From: an uncultured Bacilli bacterium
GTDB lineage: Bacteria; Bacillota_I; Bacilli_A; RF39; UBA660
Assembly: GCA_947595415.1 (NCBI GenBank)
Contig: CANQER010000053.1
Location: 1 to 7,284, forward strand
Length of the DNA: 7,284 nucleotides
Reading direction: 5' to 3'
Under the pieces are notes generated by a model. The model was not told where the DNA came from. It did not search any database and saw only the letters and a list, made by a program, of their open reading frames with translations. This document shows positions 1-6,294 of the stretch, piece after piece; position 1 is the first letter of the stretch, and every line of letters starts with the position of its first letter. Made by a program: the position numbers and the translations under genes.

Positions 1-1017
1 CTTATGAGAAATGGAAATGAAACTAATATAACAGAAAGACTTGGTAAATTAGAAACCAATATGGTAAAAATGGTAGGAGATTTTAAAAGTGATATAAGTC
101 GTAATCTAAATGATGATTTTAATGGTCTAGATACACGTATTTTAAATAAACTTAACCTTATAAATGACAAAGTAAATGAAAGATTAGATATGAATTTTGA
201 AAAAACTAATAAAACATTTACTAACGTTTTAGAAAGACTATCTAAAATTGATGAAGCCCAAAAGAAAATAGATAACTTATCTAATGATATTGTTTCCCTT
301 CAAACAATTTTGACAGATAAAAAATCTCGAGGTATCTTTGGTGAAGTAAACTTAGCTCATATTATGGATAGTATTTTTGGTAAAAATGACAAAATTTATA
401 AAATGCAATATCCTCTTTCTAACAATACCATAGTTGACTGTATGTTGTTTGCTCCCCAACCTTTAGGAAAAATAGGAATTGATTCTAAATTTCCTTTAGA
501 AAATTATCGTTTAATGGTTGATAAAAAAAATAGTCCTGAAGTTAGAAATCAAGCTACTAAAAATTTTACTAACGATATGAAAAAACATATTGATGCAATA
601 TCTAGTAAATACATTATTCCAGGTGTTACCTCTGATCAAGCAATTTTATTTTTACCAGCTGAAGCAATATTCGCAGAAATTAATGCTTACCATAATGATA
701 TTATTGAATATGCTTACAAAAAAAGAGTTTGGATAACTTCCCCAACTACTTTAATCAGTACTCTAACGACAATTCAAGTTATCATTAAAAACATTGAAAG
801 AGATAAATATGCTTTAGTTATTCATAAAGAATTACGTCTTTTAGATGAAGAATTTAAAAGATACAAAGATAGATGGGACAAACTTTATCGTAGTATAGAA
901 ACAGTAAGTAAAGATGTTAAAGATATTCATACCACAACTGATAAAATAACTAAAAGATTTAATTCAATCAATCAAGTAGAAATAGGTGAAAAAAATGAAA
1001 TTGATTCAAATATTTAA
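1..1017 (+). CDS. rmuC: RmuC family DNA recombination protein (probably 5'-partial)
   Basis: RmuC proteins are predicted PD-(D/E)XK-fold nucleases that limit recombination at inverted repeats. Residues are numbered from the first in-frame ATG (base 4). Residues 1-105 are a charged, heptad-like coiled coil. The RmuC core follows with KSRGIFGE (107-114), D145, IDSKFPLENY (159-168, giving a D160-x-K162 pair that fits the nuclease motif), DQAILFLPAEAIFAE (211-225) and VWITSPTTL (242-250). Residues about 265-325 form a second coiled coil. Many family members are longer (about 400 or more residues) and begin with a membrane anchor. None is present here, and the reading frame is open to base 1, so the true start is probably upstream of the window. 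The ATG at base 4 has no visible ribosome site. The gene overlaps the next one by 23 bases. The family call is secure; the nuclease residues are assigned by pattern only. Confidence 0.9.
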   Translation, partial: LMRNGNETNITERLGKLETNMVKMVGDFKSDISRNLNDDFNGLDTRILNKLNLINDKVNERLDMNFEKTNKTFTNVLERLSKIDEAQKKIDNLSNDIVSLQTILTDKKSRGIFGEVNLAHIMDSIFGKNDKIYKMQYPLSNNTIVDCMLFAPQPLGKIGIDSKFPLENYRLMVDKKNSPEVRNQATKNFTNDMKKHIDAISSKYIIPGVTSDQAILFLPAEAIFAEINAYHNDIIEYAYKKRVWITSPTTLISTLTTIQVIIKNIERDKYALVIHKELRLLDEEFKRYKDRWDKLYRSIETVSKDVKDIHTTTDKITKRFNSINQVEIGEKNEIDSNI

Positions 1018-1588
1018 TTGGAGTTTAATTTTAGTAGCTATAACCTATGGAATAATTGATGGAATAAGTGAAATTGATAATTTTTATAACTGTTTAATTA
1101 GATTTTCAATAATTCCTGTTATGTTATTCCCAATCATCTTAAGAAAATTTGTAAAAATACCTTTAGTTATAGTTACTCTATATTTAGTTTTTACTTTTAG
1201 TGCTCACTTTTTAGGATCAATAGTTGATCTATACCATAATGTTAATAATTACGATAAAATTATGCATCTTTTATCAGGGGTTGTAACTTCGTTTATAGCT
1301 TTAGTTATTATTAATAAATATGGATTAAAAAATGTTTTCCTTAACTGTTTAATAATTATAGGTTTTGTCTCTTTTATAGCTATTATGTGGGAAGTTTTTG
1401 AATTTGTTTGTGATAACTTATTTATAAGAGATGCCCAAAACGTTAAAACAACAGGAGTAACTGATACTATGAAAGATATGATTTCTGCTTTAATAGGTGG
1501 AGGTTTAGTTATAATTATGTATGTTTATGAAAAGTTAAGTAATGTTAAATTGTTAATAACTAGATTTAATGAAAGTTTAAAGTATTAG
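995..1588 (+). CDS. Multi-pass membrane protein, DUF2238/YjdF-like
   Basis: Function unknown. The 197-residue protein has about five to six hydrophobic segments (roughly 7-21, 34-50, 54-74, 94-108, 114-131 and 163-178). Polar residues cluster near membrane borders: YDKIMH (86-91), WEVFEF (132-137), D140 and GVTDTMKDM (154-162). This D/H, W-E-x-x-E and D-T-x-x-D pattern resembles the DUF2238 (YjdF) family, whose biochemical role is not established. The acidic and histidine residues could bind a metal, but that is inference. I chose ATG 995 because AGGTG at 984-988 sits six bases upstream. An in-frame GTG at 986 would add three residues but has no ribosome site. The start lies inside the rmuC end (23-base overlap), which suggests translational coupling, and a terminator follows directly after the stop. 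Confidence 0.7.
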   Translation: MKLIQIFNWSLILVAITYGIIDGISEIDNFYNCLIRFSIIPVMLFPIILRKFVKIPLVIVTLYLVFTFSAHFLGSIVDLYHNVNNYDKIMHLLSGVVTSFIALVIINKYGLKNVFLNCLIIIGFVSFIAIMWEVFEFVCDNLFIRDAQNVKTTGVTDTMKDMISALIGGGLVIIMYVYEKLSNVKLLITRFNESLKY

Positions 1589-1610
1589 GACTTATAAAAG
1601 TCTTTTTTTT
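1587..1610 (+). terminator. Intrinsic terminator after the rmuC unit
   Basis: GACTT (1589-1593), loop ATAA, AAGTC (1598-1602), then eight T residues (1603-1610). A G-U and an A-U pair can extend the stem outward. It begins in the stop codon of the membrane protein gene, so it closes the rmuC transcription unit and separates it from the next operon. The stem is short, but position and U-tract are typical. Confidence 0.8.
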
Positions 1611-1630
1611 ACTTGGATAACTACTTAGTA

Positions 1631-1657
1631 TTGTAAAAATTGATAAATTGTTATAAA
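1631..1657 (+). promoter_or_regulatory. Putative extended -10 promoter of the prepilin-pgk-tpiA operon
   Basis: TGtTATAAA at 1649-1657 matches an extended -10 element (TGnTATAAT) with one mismatch. The best -35 candidate, TTGTAA at 1631-1636, leaves a short 15-base spacer, so the extended -10 would have to carry recognition. It lies between the upstream terminator and the first gene of the operon. Transcription would begin near 1664, only a few bases before the ribosome site, giving a very short leader. It is the only promoter-like sequence I see ahead of pgk. Confidence 0.5.
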
Positions 1658-1666
1658 ATGGATAGT

Positions 1667-1672
1667 AGGAGG
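1667..1672 (+). promoter_or_regulatory. Ribosome binding site that sets the GTG 1679 start
   Basis: Perfect AGGAGG six bases before GTG 1679. An in-frame TTG at 1640 would give a longer protein, but it would put this site inside the coding region and add 13 polar residues before the prepilin leader. Confidence 0.85.
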
Positions 1673-1678
1673 GGTAAC

Positions 1679-2050
1679 GTGAATAAAAAAGGTTTTACTC
1701 TAATCGAATTGATAGCTGTAATAGGATTATTGGGGTTAATAATCGCTTTAACTTTTCCATCTGTTAGTAATATGATAAGGAAAGCTGATACTAAAAATTA
1801 TGAAAGCTACAAAGAAACCCTATTTATGGCTACTGAAAATTATATCGTTACTAATCGTGTTAAATATCCAGATTTAGATGAAACAGATAAAAAAGTAAAT
1901 ATTAAAGTTTCTACTTTAATTGATGAAGATTTAATCAAAAGTAGTTTAGTAAACCCTAAAACAAACAAACCTATCAATAAAGAAGATGTTATATCTGTTT
2001 CTACAAATAGTAGTGGAATATATGAATATGAATACCATGAATCTGAATGA
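1679..2050 (+). CDS. Type IV prepilin-like protein (pseudopilin) with class III signal peptide
   Basis: The 123-residue protein starts MNKKGFTLIELIAVIGLLGL, a textbook prepilin leader: a short basic leader, cleavage expected between G5 and F6 by a prepilin peptidase, glutamate at mature position 5 (E10), then a hydrophobic helix to about residue 27. The rest is a small soluble domain with no cysteine. It contains STLIDEDLIKSSLVNPKT and a tyrosine-rich C-terminal end (YEYEYHE), a layout common among minor pilins and pseudopilins of Bacillota. The protein is expected in the membrane, or in an extracellular pilus or competence-type filament. No assembly ATPase, platform protein or peptidase gene is in the window, so it is an orphan here. 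It is the first gene of the operon, 14 bases before pgk. The class is certain from the leader; the specific role is unknown. Confidence 0.85.
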   Translation: MNKKGFTLIELIAVIGLLGLIIALTFPSVSNMIRKADTKNYESYKETLFMATENYIVTNRVKYPDLDETDKKVNIKVSTLIDEDLIKSSLVNPKTNKPINKEDVISVSTNSSGIYEYEYHESE

Positions 2051-2064
2051 AAGGATGAAAAAAA

Positions 2065-3249
2065 ATGAAAAAAACAATTAAGGATTTTAATTTAAAAGGT
2101 AAAAAAGTAATCATTAGGGTTGATTTTAATGTACCTATGGAAAATGGTGTTATTACTGATGATAACAGAATAAAAGAAAGTTTAAGAACTATTCGTTATG
2201 CTATTGATAGTGGTGCTAAAGTAATACTAATGTCACATCTTGGAAAAGTAAAAACTATAGAAGATAAAGAAAAAAATACTTTAAAACCAGTTTCTGTTAG
2301 ATTAAGTGAACTACTAGGTATGGATGTTATATTTGTTGAAGAAACTAAAGGTGAAAAATTAAAACAAGCAATCGATAATCTAGATAATGGCCAAGTCCTT
2401 CTTATGGAAAACACAAGATATGAAGATTTGGATGGAAAAAAGGAAAGTTCTAATGATCCAGAGTTAGGTAAGTATTGGGCTAGTTTAGGAGATATATTTA
2501 TCAATGATGCTTTTGGTACTAGTCATAGAAATCATGCCTCTAATGTAGGAATTGCTTCTAACTTAGAAAGTGGAATTGGATTTTTAATCGAAAAAGAATT
2601 AAATACTATATCTAAAAATATTCAAAATCCTAAACGACCTTTTACAGTTATTTTAGGTGGATCTAAAGTAGAAGATAAAATAGGAGTTATAAACAATTTA
2701 GTTAAAACTGCAGACTACATTTTAATAGGTGGAGGAATGGCTTTTACATTTTTAAAAGCTAAAGAATTAGAAATAGGAAAATCTTTATTAGATAGTGAAA
2801 ATATATCTTTTTGTAAAGAGATGTTAGGTAGATATCAAGATAAAATAATTCTTCCAGTTGATGTTGTAACAGGATTAGAAATAAAAGATGATACAACTGT
2901 TAGAACTTGTCTAGTTGAAGATATAAAACCAAACGAAATAGGATTAGATATTGGACCTGAAACAGTAAAACTATTTAAAACATATCTAGATAAAAGTAAT
3001 ACCATCATTTGGAATGGTCCAGTAGGGATGTTTGAACTTAAAAATTTTAGTGTGGGAACTAAGTCAATATGTGAAATACTTGCTTGTAGTAATGCCACTA
3101 CTATTGTTGGTGGAGGCGATACTGGTAGTGCAGTTATTAACTTTGGGTACAAAGATAAAATTACCCATATTTCAACAGGAGGAGGAGCTTCCTTAGAATT
3201 ATTAGAAGGTAAAAAATTACCAGGAATTGATATAATTAAAAATAGATAG
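2065..3249 (+). CDS. pgk: Phosphoglycerate kinase
   Basis: Cytosolic glycolytic enzyme that transfers phosphate from 1,3-bisphosphoglycerate to ADP, giving 3-phosphoglycerate and ATP. At 394 residues it is full length for bacterial PGK. Family motifs appear in order: RVDFNVP (18-24), SHLGKVK (57-63), ENTRYE (115-120), NDAFGTSHR (147-155) in the N-terminal substrate domain; GGSKVEDK (198-205), GGGMAFTF (222-229), NGPVGMFE (317-324), GGGDTGSAV (349-357) and STGGGAS (370-376) in the nucleotide domain and hinge. Some positions differ from the commonest residues (SHLGK for SHLGR, DIGPET at 295-300 for DIGPKT), but no catalytic motif is lost. The start follows AAGGA at 2051-2055. No separate promoter is visible, so it appears to be transcribed with the prepilin gene. 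The stop lies 11 bases before the next ATG. Confidence 0.97.
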   Translation: MKKTIKDFNLKGKKVIIRVDFNVPMENGVITDDNRIKESLRTIRYAIDSGAKVILMSHLGKVKTIEDKEKNTLKPVSVRLSELLGMDVIFVEETKGEKLKQAIDNLDNGQVLLMENTRYEDLDGKKESSNDPELGKYWASLGDIFINDAFGTSHRNHASNVGIASNLESGIGFLIEKELNTISKNIQNPKRPFTVILGGSKVEDKIGVINNLVKTADYILIGGGMAFTFLKAKELEIGKSLLDSENISFCKEMLGRYQDKIILPVDVVTGLEIKDDTTVRTCLVEDIKPNEIGLDIGPETVKLFKTYLDKSNTIIWNGPVGMFELKNFSVGTKSICEILACSNATTIVGGGDTGSAVINFGYKDKITHISTGGGASLELLEGKKLPGIDIIKNR

Positions 3250-3260
3250 TGGATGATACA

Positions 3261-4256
3261 ATGAAAAACTTGGGGAAAAATATTTTATTTTTAATCATAA
3301 TAACTTTATTTATACTATATTTTGCCTTAAAAGATAATTTTTACGATATTATAAAAGAAATACTTTCTTTAAACATATTTTGGTTTATACTAGCTTTAGT
3401 ATTACTTTTATGTTTTTATATTTTAAAAACAATATCTTTAAAAGTTTTAATAGATAACTTTGATAAATCATTTAAATTTAGAAATGTTTTTAAAGTAACT
3501 ATGGTAACCCAATTTTTTAACGCTATAACTCCCTTCGCGACAGGGGGTCAACCTTTTCAAATTTACTATTTTAATAAAAAAGGTATAGGAATATCTAAAA
3601 GTACTAATATTGTAGTTCAACATTTTATCATCTATCAAATAGCTTTAGTAACTTTAGGTATTCTGGCAGTAATTACTAATTATACCTTACATATTTTTAA
3701 AAAAGTAAGTTTATTAAAAAGTTTAGTAACTCTAGGTTTTATTATAAACGTCTTAGTAATTGTTGTGTTATTTGTAGTTGCGTTTGGTAAAAAGTTAAAT
3801 AAAAAAATAATCAATTTAGGAATTAAGATATTAGATAAATTTCATTTGTTGAAAGATAAAGATAAAACCTTAGACAATTGGAATACCTATATTAATAACT
3901 TTCATAATGGAGCTAAAAAATTAATGGCTAATAAAAAACAATTCCTTTTTACAATCGTAATTGAATTTACTGCCTTAATAAGTTTATACTTAATACCATT
4001 AATGATATTTTATAGTATGGGTTATTACGATATAGATCCATTAGTTTGTATAGTGTCCGAGGCTTATGTAATGCTTATAGGATCTTTCGTACCTATCCCT
4101 GGAGGTACAGGAGGATTAGAGTATGGATTTATTGCTTTCTTTGGTAATTTTGTAAAAGATCATGTTTTAAATGCAGCTATGATTATTTGGCGATTTGTAA
4201 CTTATTATTTAGGAATGATTATAGGAGGTATAGCCTTAATGTTTAAGAAGGGATGA
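3261..4256 (+). CDS. Lysylphosphatidylglycerol synthase TM-domain (UPF0104/flippase-like) membrane protein
   Basis: An integral membrane protein of the family that forms the N-terminal flippase half of MprF. The 331 residues contain about eight hydrophobic segments (roughly 7-23, 39-58, 80-103, 118-140, 153-175, 228-252, 263-280 and 305-328). Two family signatures are clear: FNAITPFATGGQP (86-98) and PIPGGTGGLEYG (278-289). The aminoacyl-transferase (DUF2156) domain of full MprF is absent, so this is a stand-alone membrane unit. Its substrate cannot be read from sequence; lipid translocation is inferred from MprF. ATG 3261 is preferred, with GTGGATG just upstream as a weak ribosome site. A GTG at 3249 that overlaps the pgk stop would add four residues. 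The stop is four bases before the glycosyltransferase gene, implying co-translation and a possible shared lipid pathway. Confidence 0.87.
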   Translation: MKNLGKNILFLIIITLFILYFALKDNFYDIIKEILSLNIFWFILALVLLLCFYILKTISLKVLIDNFDKSFKFRNVFKVTMVTQFFNAITPFATGGQPFQIYYFNKKGIGISKSTNIVVQHFIIYQIALVTLGILAVITNYTLHIFKKVSLLKSLVTLGFIINVLVIVVLFVVAFGKKLNKKIINLGIKILDKFHLLKDKDKTLDNWNTYINNFHNGAKKLMANKKQFLFTIVIEFTALISLYLIPLMIFYSMGYYDIDPLVCIVSEAYVMLIGSFVPIPGGTGGLEYGFIAFFGNFVKDHVLNAAMIIWRFVTYYLGMIIGGIALMFKKG

Positions 4257-4260
4257 TTTA

Positions 4261-5460
4261 ATGAGAATAGGTATTTTTACAGATTCGTATCCTCCATATA
4301 TCAATGGGGTTTCGACAAGTATAAAAATGTTAGAAAATGCTTTAATAAAACTAGGTCATCAAGTATTTATTGTAACTGTTAATCCAGATAATATGACATA
4401 TAAATATGAAAACAATAATAGGGTTATAAGATTACCTGGTATTCCTATTGGTATATATGATTATAGACTTACTGGTATTTATCCTGTAAGGGTTTTAAAA
4501 CAAATACGTAAATGGAAACTTGATGTCATTCATTCTCATACTGAATTTGGAGTAGGGACTTTCGCAAGGATTGTAGCTAAACAGTACAATATTCCTTTAG
4601 TTCATACTTACCATACAATGTATGAAGATTATACTCATTATGTAACTAAGGGACATTTTGATAAAACAAGTAAAAAAGTGGTGGAATATTTTACTAAGTT
4701 TTATTGTGATAAGACAACTACAGAGTTAATTGTTCCTACTAAAAAAGCTTATGATTTGTTTAAGAAAAAGTATCATGTTGAAAGAGATGTTCATGTTATT
4801 CCAACAGGAATTGAAATAGAAAGATTTTATAAAGAAAAATATAGTATAACAGATATTGATAAATTAAGGGATAGTTTGAATATCAAAAAAGATGATTTTG
4901 TTATGATGTTTGTAGGACGACTAGCTAAAGAGAAAAGTGTTAATGTTTTAATCGATCTTCATCTTTCACTCGTTAAAAAATATCCTAATTTAAAACTACT
5001 TATTGTAGGTGATGGACCAGATAAAGATATACTGCAAAACAGTGCGAAAAATAAAAATATTATTTTTACTGGTAAGGTAGCTTGGGAAGATGTTCCTAAG
5101 TATTACCAATTAGCTTCCATCTTTCTAACAGCTTCAAAAACAGAAACTCAAGGTCTTACAGTGATTGAAGCCATGGCAGCTTCTGTTCCTGTTATATGTG
5201 CTAATGATGAAGCTTTTAGAATTGTTGTGGTTGATGATTTTAATGGATATTTGTTTGATGATAAACGAAAACTTAAAAAAATAGTGGAGGATTTGATAAA
5301 TAACCCTGATAAGGTTAAAAAGCTTTCTAAACAAGCTCGTAATAGTACTGAACCTCATTCTTCTAAGTATTTCGCAGAACGTGTGGTTGATGTATATAGA
5401 AAAGCTATTAATAAACCTAGTCGAGTAGGAATTATAAAAAGAATAATAAAGAGGGGATAA
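4261..5460 (+). CDS. GT4 glycosyltransferase, probable 1,2-diacylglycerol 3-alpha-glucosyltransferase
   Basis: A retaining GT-B glycosyltransferase of family GT4. It probably moves glucose from UDP-glucose to diacylglycerol on the cytoplasmic membrane face, making the glycolipid found in low-GC bacteria and used as a lipoteichoic-acid anchor. The 399 residues match the length of Acholeplasma monoglucosyldiacylglycerol synthase. Visible features are the opening MRIGIFTDSYPPYINGVSTS, the HSHTEFGVG region (91-99), HTYHTMYEDYTHY (115-127), PTGIEIERFY (181-190), the phosphate-contact stretch VGRLAKEK (218-225), GDGPDK (250-255), and the EX7E pair E295/E303 in ETQGLTVIE. The C-terminal dozen residues are basic and amphipathic (IIKRIIKRG), fitting peripheral membrane attachment. 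The ribosome site AAGAAGGGA lies in the end of the flippase gene. The diacylglycerol acceptor is inferred from resemblance and context; other GT4 acceptors are possible. Confidence 0.85.
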   Translation: MRIGIFTDSYPPYINGVSTSIKMLENALIKLGHQVFIVTVNPDNMTYKYENNNRVIRLPGIPIGIYDYRLTGIYPVRVLKQIRKWKLDVIHSHTEFGVGTFARIVAKQYNIPLVHTYHTMYEDYTHYVTKGHFDKTSKKVVEYFTKFYCDKTTTELIVPTKKAYDLFKKKYHVERDVHVIPTGIEIERFYKEKYSITDIDKLRDSLNIKKDDFVMMFVGRLAKEKSVNVLIDLHLSLVKKYPNLKLLIVGDGPDKDILQNSAKNKNIIFTGKVAWEDVPKYYQLASIFLTASKTETQGLTVIEAMAASVPVICANDEAFRIVVVDDFNGYLFDDKRKLKKIVEDLINNPDKVKKLSKQARNSTEPHSSKYFAERVVDVYRKAINKPSRVGIIKRIIKRG

Positions 5461-5461
5461 T

Positions 5462-6187
5462 ATGACAAATAGAATAGTGGTTGGTAATTTAAAAATGAAT
5501 CTAGTTAGAAAGGAAGTTTCTAGTTATTTAAAGACTGCTAATGAGAAAATAAAAAGTAAAAACGTTATAATTTGTCCAACTAGTATATATATACCTTACT
5601 TTTTAAAACATAATTACCAGGTAGGTCTTCAAAATGTGTTTTTTAGAAGTAAAGGAGCTTATACTGGGGAAATATCTGCTATGCAAGCTAAATCAATGGG
5701 TATTAACTATACTTTAATTGGTCACAGTGAAAGAAGAATTTACTTTGATGAACTTGATAGTGATATTAATAAAAAAATCAAAGAAGCTATTAAATACAAG
5801 ATGAAAGTTATTTTATGTATTGGTGAGACTTTAGAAGAAAGAAATCTTCTTAAAACAGATCGTGTTATTAAAAGACAAATTATTAATGGTTTAAGGGATA
5901 TAGAAGATTTTTCTAATATTGTTATAGCTTATGAACCAGTTTGGGCTATTGGGACTAATGTAATTCCTTCTAACGATGATATTTTTAAAGTTATAAGTTA
6001 CATTAAAGATTTGTTTAAAAAGGTTTATAACTACGATAAAATTAGAGTTTTATATGGGGGAAGTATTAACGACGAGAATATAAAAAAGTTAGTTGAAATA
6101 TCTAATGTTGATGGTTTTCTGGTTGGTGGTGCTTCAACTAACATTGATAAATTTTTAAAAATAATAGAAGTTGCTGTAAAAGAGTGA
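5462..6187 (+). CDS. tpiA: Triosephosphate isomerase
   Basis: Cytosolic TIM-barrel enzyme interconverting dihydroxyacetone phosphate and glyceraldehyde 3-phosphate. At 241 residues it is slightly shorter than the usual 250. Catalytic residues are present: N9 and K11 in GNLKMN, H88 in IGHSERR (86-92) and E158 in AYEPVWAIGT (156-165). The phosphate-binding YGGS (198-201) and VGGAS (221-225) are also present. Two family positions are unusual: L10 replaces the tryptophan of GNWKMN, and loop 6 continues NVIPS after AIGT where many enzymes have GKTA. GAGGGG at 5451-5456, inside the glycosyltransferase end, serves as ribosome site, with one base between the genes. This is the last gene of the operon; only a weak terminator-like hairpin follows. 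Confidence 0.96.
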   Translation: MTNRIVVGNLKMNLVRKEVSSYLKTANEKIKSKNVIICPTSIYIPYFLKHNYQVGLQNVFFRSKGAYTGEISAMQAKSMGINYTLIGHSERRIYFDELDSDINKKIKEAIKYKMKVILCIGETLEERNLLKTDRVIKRQIINGLRDIEDFSNIVIAYEPVWAIGTNVIPSNDDIFKVISYIKDLFKKVYNYDKIRVLYGGSINDENIKKLVEISNVDGFLVGGASTNIDKFLKIIEVAVKE

Positions 6188-6195
6188 CTTTTTTT
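6178..6195 (+). terminator. Weak terminator-like hairpin at the tpiA stop
   Basis: AAAAG (6178-6182), loop AGTGA, CTTTT (6188-6192), with a T run to 6195. The five-pair stem is almost all A-U and overlaps the tpiA stop, so termination would be inefficient and read-through into spo0A is plausible. Confidence 0.35.
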
Positions 6196-6202
6196 AACCT
6201 TA

Positions 6203-6219
6203 TTCGATATTTTTCGACA
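6203..6219 (+). promoter_or_regulatory. Tandem Spo0A (0A) box pair upstream of spo0A
   Basis: TTCGACA at 6213-6219 is an exact complement of the B. subtilis 0A box TGTCGAA. TTCGATA at 6203-6209 matches it with one change. The two are direct repeats 10 bp apart, one helical turn, so on the minus strand they read TGTCGAA-AAA-TATCGAA. Established knowledge: the abrB operator has the same two-box, three-base-gap layout, and Spo0A binds it as a tandem dimer. Here the pair is centred about 65 bases before the inferred spo0A transcription start, which suggests autoregulation. Confidence 0.7.
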
Positions 6220-6239
6220 AAACTAGCTAATTTATACTC

Positions 6240-6269
6240 TTGATGATAATTTTAAGTAAGTAGTATAAT
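6240..6269 (+). promoter_or_regulatory. Sigma-A-type promoter of spo0A
   Basis: TTGATG (6240-6245), 18-base spacer, perfect TATAAT (6264-6269). Transcription would start near 6276, about 19 bases before the ATG, with the ribosome site AAGGGAG at 6283-6289. A second possible -10, TATACT at 6233-6238, lies upstream, but its best -35-like sequence overlaps the 0A box at a poor spacing (13 bases). Confidence 0.7.
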
Positions 6270-6294
6270 AAATAAAGTAGCGAAGGGAGAACTT

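Noticed and set aside
986..994. GTG start for the small membrane protein
   Set aside because: The GTG is part of the AGGTG ribosome site for ATG 995 and has no site of its own upstream.
1640..1678. Upstream TTG start for the prepilin-like protein
   Set aside because: It has no ribosome site, would overlap the inferred promoter -10 and would place extra polar residues ahead of a perfect prepilin leader. GTG 1679 has AGGAGG at ideal spacing.
2233..2253. PGK motif SHLGKVK differs from the textbook SHLGRP
   Set aside because: Variants of this loop are, to my knowledge, common in Bacilli, and the rest of the active site is intact, so it is not treated as an anomaly.
2196..2504. Minus-strand open frame of about 100 codons within pgk
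   Set aside because: Lies wholly inside pgk, has no ribosome site or recognisable domain, and its composition mirrors the antisense of a known gene.
2835..3152. Second minus-strand open frame within pgk
   Set aside because: Also an antisense shadow of a highly conserved enzyme; nothing supports its expression.
4311..4317. A second exact 0A-box sequence, TTCGACA, inside the glycosyltransferase gene
   Set aside because: It encodes part of the conserved N-terminal NGVSTS segment, lies 50 bases inside a coding region and has no paired copy or nearby promoter. Chance is the simplest explanation.
5134..5358. Minus-strand open frame within the glycosyltransferase gene
   Set aside because: Antisense shadow over the conserved EX7E region, with no start signal or family resemblance.
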